A DNA stretch of 64,000 bases from VAZQ01 sp963827585 (GTDB lineage: Bacteria > Pseudomonadota > Alphaproteobacteria > Rhizobiales > Xanthobacteraceae). The translations under genes were made by a program, and so were the position numbers. Below are positions 25,811-34,740 of this stretch, piece after piece (position 1 is the first letter of the stretch; every line of letters begins with the position of its first letter). The stretch is taken from assembly GCA_963827585.1 (NCBI GenBank), contig CAWHCK010000014.1, positions 62,001 through 126,000 on the forward strand, read 5' to 3'. Below the pieces are notes generated by a model that saw nothing but the letters and a program-made list of their open reading frames with translations, searched no databases and had not been told where the DNA came from.

Positions 25811-27265
25811 ATGGATGCCTACGCCGACCGCCGTGAGGCCGAGCCCCTCACGCATCGACAGACGCTGCTGATCGTCCTCGGCGTGCTGCTGCCGACCTTC
25901 ATGGGCTCGCTCGACCAGACCATCCTGGCGACCGCGCTGCCTACGATCGGTCGCGATTTCGACGACGTGCACAGCCTGCCGTGGCTGATCACGGCCTATC
26001 TGCTCGCATCGACGGCGATCATCCCGCTCTACGGCAAGATCGCCGACATCCATGGCCGCCGTTTCACGCTGCGGATCGCGATCCTGACCTATATGGCGGG
26101 CTCGCTCGTTTGCGCGCTGGCTCCGAACATGCTGGTGCTGATCTTCGGGCGCGTTCTCCACGGGCTGGGCGGCGGCGGCCTATCGTCCATGGGCATGGTC
26201 GTGCTGGGCGACCTGGTCTCGCCCAAGGAGCGCGGCCGCTACTACGGCTATTTCGCAGCCACCTACACCACCGCCGGCGGCAGCGGCCCCTTGCTCGGCG
26301 GGCTGATCGCCGATCACCTGCATTGGTCGGTCATCTTCTGGATCAACATTCCCATGGGGCTTGCGGCGTTGGCGATCACGACGTCGCTGCTGCGCCGCCT
26401 GCCGCGCTACGAGCGGCCGCACCTCCTCGACATCACCGGCGCGGCGCTGATCGTGACGGCCAGCGTCGCGTTCATGCTGGCATTGAACCTGGCCGGGCTG
26501 CGCTATCCGTGGACGTCGCCGCCGATCCTCGCGCTGTTCGCCGTCGCGCTGATCATGGGCTCGCTGTTCGTGCTGCGCCTACTGATGGCGCCCGAGCCGC
26601 TGATCCCGATCTCCATCCTCAAGAATCCGATCGTGCGCTGCGCCATCGCGGCCAATACCTTCGGCTGGGGCGCCATCATCGGGCTCAACATCATCCTGCC
26701 GATCTATCTGCAAAGCGTGATGGGTCTCTCGCCCAGCAATGCGGGCCTGAGCCTGGTGGTGTTCATGGTGGCGATGAATACCAGCGCCGGCTTCGCCGGC
26801 CAGGTGCTCGGCCGCGTGCGGCACTACAAGCTGCTGCCCATGGGCGGCCTCGTGCTCTCGATCGGAGCGATCGCGACCTTGGCCTGGCACGCCGACACCA
26901 TGACCCCGCTGTCGTTCGAGCTCACGCTGATCCTGATCGGGGCGGGGTTCGGGCCGGTGCCCTCGCTCACCGCGGTCGCGATGCAAAACGTGGTGGCGCG
27001 TCACCAGCTCGGCATTTCGGTGGGGACGATGAACTTCAGCCGGAACCTCTACGCCACCATGCTGATCGCGGTGTTCGGAGCGATCGTGCTCGCCGGCACC
27101 TCGGCGGGGCAGTCGCCCGGCGACGCCGCTGCGGTTGCGGGTGCGGCCCACGCGTTCGGGCGCGCGTTCATGGTCGCGGCCGCGAGCATGGCCATCGCGC
27201 TGATCGCAATCGCGGTGATGGACGAGAAGCCGCTGCAGACCGGGGCCGAGCTCGACGCCCAATAG
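25811..27265 (+). CDS. DHA2-type MFS drug exporter (14 transmembrane segments)
   Basis: Proton-coupled efflux protein of 484 residues in the EmrB/QacA group. GSLDQTILATALPTIGRDF is the motif at the end of helix 1, KIADIHGRRFTLR motif A, and GRVLHGLGGGGLSSMG with TTAGGSGPLLGGLIADH cover motifs B and C. Fourteen hydrophobic stretches follow. The chosen ATG at 25811 gives the usual short cytoplasmic N-terminus; an ATG at 25757 would add 18 residues. No adaptor (EmrA) or regulator is adjacent. Exported compound unknown. Confidence 0.88.
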   Translation: MDAYADRREAEPLTHRQTLLIVLGVLLPTFMGSLDQTILATALPTIGRDFDDVHSLPWLITAYLLASTAIIPLYGKIADIHGRRFTLRIAILTYMAGSLVCALAPNMLVLIFGRVLHGLGGGGLSSMGMVVLGDLVSPKERGRYYGYFAATYTTAGGSGPLLGGLIADHLHWSVIFWINIPMGLAALAITTSLLRRLPRYERPHLLDITGAALIVTASVAFMLALNLAGLRYPWTSPPILALFAVALIMGSLFVLRLLMAPEPLIPISILKNPIVRCAIAANTFGWGAIIGLNIILPIYLQSVMGLSPSNAGLSLVVFMVAMNTSAGFAGQVLGRVRHYKLLPMGGLVLSIGAIATLAWHADTMTPLSFELTLILIGAGFGPVPSLTAVAMQNVVARHQLGISVGTMNFSRNLYATMLIAVFGAIVLAGTSAGQSPGDAAAVAGAAHAFGRAFMVAAASMAIALIAIAVMDEKPLQTGAELDAQ

Positions 27266-27318
27266 GCGCGAGTTGGACCATCGAGTTGCGACGGCTCACG
27301 CCGCAGCACCCTCTCCCC

Positions 27319-28161
27319 TCACGCCACCTTGCGTTCCGGCAGCTCGATGTGCGCGGGCGCCACCTCGTCGGTGTGGACGACGAAGCGCTTGAGCACGTTC
27401 GGACCGAAGGTCGTGCTGAACGCCACATCGGCGGCGTCGCGACCGCGCGCCATCACGATGCGGCCGATGCGCGGCGTGTTGTGGCGGGCATCGAACGTAT
27501 ACCAGCGGCCGCCGAGATAGACCTCGAACCAGGCGCTGAAATCCATCGGATCGGGTTCGGGGGGAACGCCGATGTCGCCGAGATATCCGGTGCAATAGCG
27601 CGCCGGAATGTTCATGCAGCGGCAGAGCGTGATCGCGAGGTGGGCGAAGTCGCGGCACACCCCGCGGCGTTCGACCAGCACGTCGGCGGCCGTCCGGGTG
27701 GCGCGGGCGTGCTGGTAGCCGAAGCGGACGTAGGACTGGACGAAATCGCAGATCGCCTGCACGCGCGCCCAGCCGAGCGGCGTGTTGCCGAAACGCGCCC
27801 ACGCCGCCGTCATCAGGCGCTCGGTCTCGCAGTATCGGCTTGCCAGCAGGAACACGAGCACGTCGTGAGGCAGCTCGGAAATCTCGTGTTGCCGCGCCGC
27901 CGGTACGACCACGTCCGGCAATCCTGAATCGGCGACCAGCGCCTCGGTGAAAATTTCCAGCTGCCCCGCCGGCGCCACCAGGCGGGTACAGACATTACCG
28001 AATGCATCGAGATAGCGCGTGAGCGGGAGCGCGGGCGTGGTGCTGATCTGATCCGGCTTGACGAGGTCGGCGGCCCGCGAGGGGTGCACGTTGAGCATCA
28101 GCACCATCGGCGTGCGCGCGACGAACTCGTAGGTGATCTCGAAACCAACGCGAATTTTCAT
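27319..28161 (-). CDS. Transglutaminase-like cysteine protease-fold protein
   Basis: Cytoplasmic transglutaminase-superfamily protein of 280 residues with an N-terminal beta region (MKIRVGFEITYEF) and a catalytic core: nucleophile Cys in ERRGVCRDFAHLAITLCR and the late Asp in YTFDARHNTPRIGRI. The segment where most members have His-Ala-Trp reads FSAWFEVYLGGRW, so the usual catalytic His is Ser here. It may be a family variant or non-catalytic. MARGRDAADVAF is a typical conserved tail. ATG at 28161 was chosen over an upstream frame because homology starts there. The substrate is unknown. Confidence 0.82.
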   Translation of the reverse strand: MKIRVGFEITYEFVARTPMVLMLNVHPSRAADLVKPDQISTTPALPLTRYLDAFGNVCTRLVAPAGQLEIFTEALVADSGLPDVVVPAARQHEISELPHDVLVFLLASRYCETERLMTAAWARFGNTPLGWARVQAICDFVQSYVRFGYQHARATRTAADVLVERRGVCRDFAHLAITLCRCMNIPARYCTGYLGDIGVPPEPDPMDFSAWFEVYLGGRWYTFDARHNTPRIGRIVMARGRDAADVAFSTTFGPNVLKRFVVHTDEVAPAHIELPERKVA

Positions 28162-28462
28162 GGTGGATCTCGGCTCTAGTCTAGGACGTGGCAACCGGCA
28201 CAAATCGCGACGTAGGAGAGCGCTCCCTTACCCGAGGGCGGCTCCGATACAGGAAGATAGGGACGATGGCCAGTAAAATTTGCCGATGCATTGCAATAAT
28301 GACTTGCCACTACATTGAGCAGCTAATTATTGAACTCGATGCCTCCTATTTAGGATTGTTTCTTGCAGAAAGTTGCTTTGCGCGGCTGATCGAACAAAAA
28401 ACTGTCATGTTTTTGGACGTGCCCTTTTGTTTGGCTTGCCCAACGAGGTGGCAGGTCCGTCC
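28162..28462. other. AT-rich intergenic segment
   Basis: About 300 bases between the transglutaminase start and the acyl-CoA dehydrogenase stop. Bases 28260-28430 are markedly A+T-rich (roughly 45% G+C by eye) compared with the rest. A plus-strand frame from ATG 28266 with AGGAAGATAGGG upstream encodes an apolar, Cys-rich stretch (ASKICRCIAIMTCHY) but then runs into the antisense of the dehydrogenase. It probably holds the transglutaminase promoter; a small acquired remnant is the alternative. Confidence 0.4.
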
Positions 28463-29674
28463 TCACACTCTGTTGCCCGCGCTCCAGCTCCAGAAATCGC
28501 GGCCCTCCTCGCGCATGAAGCGCGCCAGCACCATGTTGTGCACCTCGGAGGCGCCGTCGACCAGGCGCGCCTGGCGCGCATAGCGGTAGATCCATTCCAG
28601 GATCGTGTCCTTGGAATAGCCGCGCGCACCGTTGAGCTGGATCGCGACGTCGGCGGCCTGGTGCAAGGTGTCGGCCACGTGCAGCTTGGCCATGGAGACT
28701 TCCTTGCGCGCGCGGTCGCCGTGGTCGAGCTTCCAGGCCGCGTGCATGACCAGGAGCCGCCCGATCTGGATGCGGTGCGCGACCTCGCCGAGCTTGATCT
28801 GCACGCTCTCGCGATCGGCGAGGCGAATGCCGAAGCCTTCGCGATCCGCCACATAGGCCTGCGCGATCTCCATCGAGCGCTTGGCGAGCCCGAGCCAGCG
28901 CATGCAATGGGTGAGCCGCGCCGGACCGAGCCTGATCTGAGTGACGCGCAAGCCGTCGCCGACCTCGAGCAGCACGTTCTCGTCGGGAATTTCGAGCCCT
29001 TCGAACATGAGCTCGCAGTGACCGCCGTGCTCCTCCGGTCCCATGATCGGAATGCGGCGCAGGATGCGCCAGCCCGGCTGGTCGCGGTGATAGAGGAAGG
29101 CGGTGAGGCCGCGCCGCGGATCATCCGAGGTGCGCGCGACGAGAATGAAATGATCGGCGATGCCGGCGCCGGTGATGAACCATTTGTGGCCGTGGATCAC
29201 CCAGCCGTCACGCGTCTTTTCCGCGCGCGTGCGGATCATGCCGGGATCGGAGCCGCCGCCAGGCGCCGGCTCGGTCATGGCGAAGGACGAGCGCACCTTG
29301 CCGTCGACGATGGGCTTGAGCCACTTGTCCTTCTGCGCGGGCGTCCCCACGAGCGCGAGCAGGTTCATGTTGCCGTCGTCGGGCGCGGCGCAATTGAGGG
29401 CAAGCGGGCCGAAGATCGAGCGGTTGGCCTCCTCGTACATCGCGGCCCAGCCGACGATCGGCAGCGCCATGCCGCCGTACTCCTTGGGCGCCTGCGGCGC
29501 CCACAGTCCGTCGGCCTTGGCCTTCGCCTGCACGCCGCGCAGCACATCGAGGCGGATGTTCTCGTGGTCGTCATAGTTCGCCTGATCGGCTTCGAGCGGC
29601 AGCACGTGCTCCTCGACGAAGGCGCGCGTGCGCAGGCGAATGTTTTCGATCTCGGGCGCAAGGGTGAAGTCCAT
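28463..29674 (-). CDS. Acyl-CoA dehydrogenase
   Basis: FAD enzyme of 403 residues with the full fold. N-terminal helices are followed by a middle domain with SFAMTEPAPGGGSDPGMIRT (flavin/substrate loop) and HKWFITGAGIADHFILVARTS. The C-terminal domain has the usual QLNGARGYSKDTILEWIYRYARQARLVDGASEVHNMVLAR, including the segment that closes on the active site. It resembles ACAD10/11-like members. GAGG precedes the ATG at 29674. It starts 25 bases after the SDR stop, so the two form an operon, consistent with sequential dehydrogenations on an acyl-CoA. Confidence 0.88.
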   Translation of the reverse strand: MDFTLAPEIENIRLRTRAFVEEHVLPLEADQANYDDHENIRLDVLRGVQAKAKADGLWAPQAPKEYGGMALPIVGWAAMYEEANRSIFGPLALNCAAPDDGNMNLLALVGTPAQKDKWLKPIVDGKVRSSFAMTEPAPGGGSDPGMIRTRAEKTRDGWVIHGHKWFITGAGIADHFILVARTSDDPRRGLTAFLYHRDQPGWRILRRIPIMGPEEHGGHCELMFEGLEIPDENVLLEVGDGLRVTQIRLGPARLTHCMRWLGLAKRSMEIAQAYVADREGFGIRLADRESVQIKLGEVAHRIQIGRLLVMHAAWKLDHGDRARKEVSMAKLHVADTLHQAADVAIQLNGARGYSKDTILEWIYRYARQARLVDGASEVHNMVLARFMREEGRDFWSWSAGNRV

Positions 29675-29699
29675 GGTTCAAATCCTCTAGTCACAAGAA

Positions 29700-30476
29700 C
29701 TAGCCCCGCAGTGCCACCATCTGGCCGCCGTCGACCACGATGGTGGCGCCTGCGATGTAGCGGCCGGCATCGGAGACGAGCAGCAGCAGCGCCCCGTCGA
29801 GGTCGCATTCCTCGCCGAAGCGGCCGACGGGAATCTCGCGCTTGAGCGCCGCACCGGGCCCGCTCGTCAGATACTCGCGATTGAGCTCGGTCACGATCCA
29901 GCCCGGCGCGATGGCGTTGACGCGAATGCCCTTGAAGGCGAGCTCGAGCGCCAGCGCCTTGGTGAGCTGGACGACCCCGGCTTTGGCCACCGCATAGGCC
30001 GCCGTGCCCTTCGAGACCCCGAAGCCGAGCACCGAGGCGATGTTGACGATGGCGCCGCCCGTGCCGGCGGCCAGCATCCGGCGCGCGGCCTCCTGCGCCG
30101 AGAAGAACACCGCATCGAGATTGGTGCCCAGGACGCGCCGCCACTCCTGCTCCGGGAGCTCGACGGCACGGTTCGCGTGCGCCACGCCGGCATTGTTGAC
30201 GAGGATGGTGACGGTACCGAAGGCCTGCTCGGCGGCGTCGAAGGCACGCGTCATCGCGGTGCGGTCGAGCACGTCGGCTGCGATCGCGATGGCGCGGCCG
30301 CCGGCCTGCTCGATGCGCGCCGTCACGGCCGCGAGCCGGTCCTTGCGCCGCGCCACCAGCGCCACCGCCGCGCCACCGCCCGCCAGCACCTCGGCGAAGC
30401 GCACGCCGAGCCCGCTCGACGCGCCGGTGACCAGCGCCACCCGGCCCGTAAGGTCGAAGAGTCCTGCTGCGGTCAT
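29700..30476 (-). CDS. SDR family oxidoreductase
   Basis: Classical short-chain dehydrogenase of 258 residues. TGASSGLGVRF binds NAD(P), NNAGVAH follows, the catalytic Tyr-Lys is in AAYAVAKAG, and Ser is in NIASVLGFGVSKG. The ending ATIVVDGGQMVALRG is typical. Arg residues after strand 2 (RRKDR) suggest NADP preference. Start at 30476 (MTAAGLFDLTGRVALVTG); 15 further in-frame codons upstream were not used. First gene of a two-gene unit with the acyl-CoA dehydrogenase, divergent from nitrile hydratase with a shared 163-base promoter region. Confidence 0.87.
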   Translation of the reverse strand: MTAAGLFDLTGRVALVTGASSGLGVRFAEVLAGGGAAVALVARRKDRLAAVTARIEQAGGRAIAIAADVLDRTAMTRAFDAAEQAFGTVTILVNNAGVAHANRAVELPEQEWRRVLGTNLDAVFFSAQEAARRMLAAGTGGAIVNIASVLGFGVSKGTAAYAVAKAGVVQLTKALALELAFKGIRVNAIAPGWIVTELNREYLTSGPGAALKREIPVGRFGEECDLDGALLLLVSDAGRYIAGATIVVDGGQMVALRG

Positions 30477-30639
30477 TGTCGTAAGTTCCGACGTTCCATC
30501 CTGCGAGTGCATCCTCGGCATCTGTCATGGCTCCCGACGCGGAGCCGGCCGGTCCCACCACCCTCGACTTCGATCCCGACGCAGAGGATACTGGATCATC
30601 CGCCCGCGGACGATGGAACAAATGCGCTGAAGGTGCCCC

Positions 30640-31263
30640 ATGGCCCAGCATGATCCCGACCACGAGCACGGCTCGGAGCTGTCCGAGACGCAGCTGCGGG
30701 TACGCGCGCTGGAGACGGTGTTGACCGAGAAAGGCTACGTCGATCCGGCCGCGCTCGACGCCATCATCGAGGCCTACGAGACCAAGGTCGGCCCCCACGT
30801 AGGTGCGCGCGTGGTCGCCAAGGCCTGGAGCGATCCCGCCTTCAAGCGCGCGCTGCTGGACGACGCGTCCAAGACGGTCAGCGCGCTCGGCCACGAGAGC
30901 CGGGTCGGCGACCACCTGGTCGCGGTCGAGAACACGCCGCAGCTTCACAACATGATCGTCTGCACGCTGTGCTCCTGCTATCCGTGGGAGGTGCTGGGCC
31001 TGCCGCCGGTCTGGTACAAGTCCGCGCCCTATCGCTCGCGCGCGGTCAAGGACCCCCGCGGCATCCTCGCCGATTTCGGCGTGGAGCTGCCGAGGGACAC
31101 CCGCATCCGGGTCTGGGATTCGACGGCGGAGACCCGCTTCCTGGTGTTGCCGATGCGCCCTGCCGGGACCGAGGGCTTGAGCGAGGAGCGCCTGGCGGCG
31201 CTCGTCACGCGCGATTCGATGATCGGCACCGGCCTCGCCAAGCGCCCCGAGGAGATCGCCTGA
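30640..31263 (+). CDS. nthA: Nitrile hydratase alpha subunit, cobalt type
   Basis: Cytoplasmic enzyme subunit (207 residues) that hydrates nitriles to amides together with the beta subunit. The metal site is VCTLCSCYPWEVLGLPPVWYK. The CTLCSC claw with Thr (instead of Ser in iron enzymes) is the mark of the cobalt type, and its second and third Cys are normally oxidised. A His/Asp-rich start (MAQHDPDHEHG) is usual. GAAGG stands before the ATG. The stop overlaps the beta-subunit ATG by one base (TGATG). No amidase gene lies beside it, unlike many nitrile clusters. Confidence 0.93.
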   Translation: MAQHDPDHEHGSELSETQLRVRALETVLTEKGYVDPAALDAIIEAYETKVGPHVGARVVAKAWSDPAFKRALLDDASKTVSALGHESRVGDHLVAVENTPQLHNMIVCTLCSCYPWEVLGLPPVWYKSAPYRSRAVKDPRGILADFGVELPRDTRIRVWDSTAETRFLVLPMRPAGTEGLSEERLAALVTRDSMIGTGLAKRPEEIA

Positions 31264-31919
31264 TGGACGGCGTCCACGACATGGGCGGCATGGACGGCTT
31301 CGGGAAGGTCGAGCCCGAGCCCAACGAGCCGCCGTTCCACGCGCCGTGGGAAGGGCGCGTGCTCGCGATGCAACGGGCCATGGGCTATGCCGGCGCCTGG
31401 CACATCGACATGGCGCGCTTCGCGCAGGAGCGGCTGCCGCCGCCGGTCTATCTCACCGCGTCCTATTACCAGCGCTGGGCACTCGCCATGGAGCGCAACG
31501 TGATCGAGCGCGGATTCGCCGATCCCGACGAGCTCGCCGCCGGACATGCGCTGCGCCCGGCCAAGCCGCTCAAGCGCAAGCTCACCACCGACGTGGTCAA
31601 GCAAGGGCTGACGCGCGGCTCGTTCTACCGGCAGGCGCAGGCCCCCGCCCGTTTCAAGCCGGGCGACCGCGTGCGGACGAAGAACATCCATCCGCCGACC
31701 CACACCCGGCTGCCGCGCTACGCGCGCGGGCGTGTCGGCGTGGTGGAGCTCGTCCACGGCTGCCATGCGTTTCCGGACGCGGTCGCGATCGACAAAGGCG
31801 ACAACCCGCAATGGCTCTACACCGTGGTGTTCGAGGGCGCAGAGTTGTGGGGCCCGGACACCGACCCGACCGTCAGGATCTCGATCGACGCCTTCGAGCC
31901 TTATCTCGACCCGGCGTGA
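31263..31919 (+). CDS. nthB: Nitrile hydratase beta subunit
   Basis: Beta subunit of 218 residues that packs on NthA and supplies the arginines which hydrogen-bond the oxidised cysteines. Opens MDGVHDMGGMDGFGKVEPEPNEPPFH, nearly invariant in the family. Then follow HIDMARFAQERLPPPVYLTASYYQRW and the C-terminal SH3-like barrel: FKPGDRVRTKNIHPPTHTRLPRYARG, VVELVHGCHAFPD and LYTVVFEGAELWG. ATG overlaps the nthA stop; the accessory gene begins two bases after its own stop. Full-length. Confidence 0.93.
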   Translation: MDGVHDMGGMDGFGKVEPEPNEPPFHAPWEGRVLAMQRAMGYAGAWHIDMARFAQERLPPPVYLTASYYQRWALAMERNVIERGFADPDELAAGHALRPAKPLKRKLTTDVVKQGLTRGSFYRQAQAPARFKPGDRVRTKNIHPPTHTRLPRYARGRVGVVELVHGCHAFPDAVAIDKGDNPQWLYTVVFEGAELWGPDTDPTVRISIDAFEPYLDPA

Positions 31920-31920
31920 C

Positions 31921-32310
31921 ATGACGCCGGTCGACCCCACCGCCGCCCGCCATGCGGCCGAGGCCGTGCCGGGCATTCCGCACGATGCCGAAGGCCCCGT
32001 GTTCCGCGAGCCCTGGGAGGCGCAGGCCTTCGCCATGGCGCTCGCGTTGCACGCACGCGGCCTGTTCACCTGGCCCGAATGGGCGGCGACGCTGGCGGAG
32101 GAGATCAAGCGCGCCCAGGCCGCCGGCGACCCCGATACCGGGGAAACCTACTACCAACATTGGCTCAACGCGCTCGAGCGCATGGTCGCCGCCAAAGGCG
32201 TGGCCGATGCGCAGACGCTCGCACGCTACCGCGAGGCCTGGGATCACGCCGCGGAGCGCACGCCGCACGGCATGCCGATCGAGCTCAAACCGGACGATTT
32301 CGCGAGTTAG
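31921..32310 (+). CDS. Nitrile hydratase accessory (activator) protein
   Basis: Small protein of 129 residues homologous to the N-terminal half of nitrile hydratase beta subunits (PVFREPWEAQAFAMALALHARGLFTWPEWAATLAEEI; ETYYQHWLNALERMVAAKG). In cobalt nitrile hydratases this third protein acts as a chaperone that swaps metal-loaded alpha subunit into the apoenzyme. Its ATG follows the nthB stop by one base, so all three genes are one translationally coupled unit. It converges on the flavin monooxygenase gene, the two stops lying next to each other. Confidence 0.88.
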   Translation: MTPVDPTAARHAAEAVPGIPHDAEGPVFREPWEAQAFAMALALHARGLFTWPEWAATLAEEIKRAQAAGDPDTGETYYQHWLNALERMVAAKGVADAQTLARYREAWDHAAERTPHGMPIELKPDDFAS

Positions 32311-32311
32311 A

Positions 32312-33556
32312 TCAGGCGCTGCGGCCTGCTGCGGCGCGAACGTCGGGCGTGTGCACGTGCTCGGGCCGCACGCCTACCCCGACAATCCGCGCCGGGATGC
32401 GGCGCAGGGGCGCAAGGTGCGACATCAGCCGAAGCAGCAGCGGCGCCTGCAGCCCCTTGCCGGCGCCGAGCACGCGGTCGATCACATTGTTCTGCACGAC
32501 GACCTGCAGGCGCTGGATGATGCGGGTGGGAAATTCGCGCCGCTTCTGCACGCGGTCGAGATCCTCCTCGCTCACCTTTCCCGCCGCGAGCGGCTGCCAC
32601 AGGATGTTGGCCGCCGCCACCGCGTCCTGCACGGCGAGATTGACGCCGACGCCGCCGATCGGAGACATCGCGTGCGCGGCATCGCCGATGCAGAGCAGTC
32701 CCGGCCGATGCCAGCGCTCGAGCCGGTTGACCGCGACCGTCAGGAGCTTGATCTGGTCCCAGTCCTTGAGATCGTCGACCCGGTCCGCGAAGAGCGGCAC
32801 GGCCTGCGCGACGCTTTGCCGGAATGCCGCCAACCCGGCGCGCTTCGTGTCCTCGATCGAGCCCTTCGGGATCAGAAAGGCGCATTGCCAGTAGTCGCCG
32901 CGGTCGAGCAGGACGACAAGGCGTCCGGCATCGAACCGGCCCATGGTTTGCGCGGGATCGCCAGCCTTTTTCGGCATGTGAAACCACAACACGTCCATGG
33001 GCGCGCCGAGATCGTCAGGCTTGAACCCGGCACGCTCGCGCACGGTCGAGTGCCGGCCGTCGCATCCCACGGTGAGATCGGCGCGAATCTCGAGCGGGCC
33101 CTCCGGCGTATTGGCACGCACTCCTACTACGCGGCCGCCGTCCTCGACCAGATCGACGGCTTCCGCCCGCATGCGCAGATGAAACGACGGATAGGCCCTG
33201 CCGCGTTCGGCGAGGAAATTGAGAAAGTCCCACTGCGGCATCAGTGCGATGAACTTGCAGCGGGTCGGCAGGTGCGTGAAGTCCGCGAAGGCGTATTCCT
33301 GGCCGCCGAAGAATGCGCTGAGCTTGTCCACTTTCTGGTGCGGCAGCTTGAGAAACTCGTCGAGCAGGCCGAGCTCACCCATGATGTCGAGCGTCGAGGG
33401 ATGAATGGTGTCGCCGCGGAAATCGCGCAGGAAATCGGCATGCTTCTCGAGCACGACGACGTCGACGCCGGCGCGCGCGAGCAGGAAGCCGAGCATGAGC
33501 CCGCACGGCCCGCCACCGACGACGCAACAGCGCGTGGACAGTTGTTCGGCCGCCAT
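32312..33556 (-). CDS. FAD-dependent monooxygenase (UbiH/PheA-type hydroxylase)
   Basis: Class A flavoprotein hydroxylase of 414 residues. CCVVGGGPCGLMLGFLLARAG binds the ADP part of FAD, VGCDGRHSTVRERAGF is the DG motif, and LCIGDAAHAMSPIGGVGVNLAVQDAVAAAN is the GD motif over the ribityl chain. RGDTIHPSTLDIMGELGLLDEFL suggests an aromatic substrate. GGAGG precedes the ATG. It follows the NicO transporter by 43 bases on the same strand. The substrate is unknown. Confidence 0.87.
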   Translation of the reverse strand: MAAEQLSTRCCVVGGGPCGLMLGFLLARAGVDVVVLEKHADFLRDFRGDTIHPSTLDIMGELGLLDEFLKLPHQKVDKLSAFFGGQEYAFADFTHLPTRCKFIALMPQWDFLNFLAERGRAYPSFHLRMRAEAVDLVEDGGRVVGVRANTPEGPLEIRADLTVGCDGRHSTVRERAGFKPDDLGAPMDVLWFHMPKKAGDPAQTMGRFDAGRLVVLLDRGDYWQCAFLIPKGSIEDTKRAGLAAFRQSVAQAVPLFADRVDDLKDWDQIKLLTVAVNRLERWHRPGLLCIGDAAHAMSPIGGVGVNLAVQDAVAAANILWQPLAAGKVSEEDLDRVQKRREFPTRIIQRLQVVVQNNVIDRVLGAGKGLQAPLLLRLMSHLAPLRRIPARIVGVGVRPEHVHTPDVRAAAGRSA

Positions 33557-33599
33557 ATCTCACGTCCTCCAAATCAGCCGCAGCGAAGAAATTCCGGCG

Positions 33600-34740
33600 C
33601 TAGATTCCGACCATCCGCTCGCTCACCATGTAGCCGGTGAGCAGGAGAGCGCCGAAGGCGATGATGAGAGCCGCTGCTCCGACCTCGATGCCGCGCATCG
33701 CCAGCATGCCATAGCCGGAACGCGTGTCGGCGAAGCGCTTAGCCCAAGCCTTGGCGCCAACGGCGATGGTCGCGATCACGGCAACGGTGATGGCGGTGCC
33801 GATCCCCATGATGAATGTCGAGACCACGCCCGCCCAGAACAGCCCCTGCGCCAGCGCGAACACCAGCACCAGGATTGCCCCCGAGCACGGGCGCAGGCCC
33901 ACGGCGACGATCGCGGAGAGCCCCCGGCTCCATCCTCCGGGTCCGGCAAGCTCCTCCGGCTCCGGCGCATGCGCGTGACCCCATGCCGAGGCATGGTCAT
34001 CGTGGGCGTGATCATGATGGTGGGCGTGGCCCTCGCCATGCTGATGGTGATCATGGGCATGATGGCTGCAACCGTGATCATGCTCGTGGTGAGGCGCGAT
34101 GATCGTGGTGGTGGTGCACGGGCGTCACCGCGGCACCGACCGCGGCGGGACGGTTGAGCGTCCGCAGCGTCGCGATGAAGGCGCGCCCTTTCACCCACAG
34201 CAATCTCACGCCGATGAGGATGATCAGCGAATAGCTGACGATTTCGATGGCGTTGACCGCGCGGCTCATGGTCGCCGCGGTCGCGTTCAGAAGCGCAGCG
34301 GCGATGCCCACGAGCACCACCGCGACCAATGCCTGCAACAGCGCCGACGCGAACGAGAGCACCACGCCGCGCGTCCAGGTCTCTTCATTCGCGACGACAT
34401 AGGACGAGATCACCGCTTTGCCGTGACCGGGCCCGGCGGCGTGAAAAACGCCGTAGAGGAAGGACAGCCCGAACAGGCTCCAGGCGGCGCTGCCGTCGGC
34501 CTTGGCGGCGCGGATCAGGCTGGAGAACTGGCGATAGAATTCCGCCTGCTTCGCGAAGATCCACCCGAGCACGCCGCCCGCCGGAGGCGCCGGCGCTTGC
34601 GAGCGCGGCGCACCGAACGGGCCCCCCTGCGCGAATGCAGCGTCGAGCACGCCGGCCAGGAGCAGCACGCCCGCGATCACCGCGACCAGCAAAGCGATAT
34701 GAACGACCAGTCGCCCCCCGGCGACGGTTCTCACGGGCAT
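33600..34740 (-). pseudogene. NicO-family nickel/cobalt transporter, frameshifted
   Basis: Inner-membrane Ni/Co transporter (NicO/RcnA type). The N-terminal half has a signal or first helix (VVHIALLVAVIAGVLLLAGVLDAAFA) and the metal-path helix GVFHAAGPGHGKAVISSYVVA. The C-terminal half is GLRPCSGAILVLVFALAQGLFWAG. A long His-rich cytoplasmic loop joins them (HHHDH, then HHEHDHGCSHHAHDHHQHGE). The frame breaks within that loop at about 34092, where one extra base separates the two halves. The ATG at 34740 overlaps the DUF1007 stop by ten bases. Repaired length is about 380 residues. May serve cobalt balance for the neighbouring nitrile hydratase. Confidence 0.85.
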
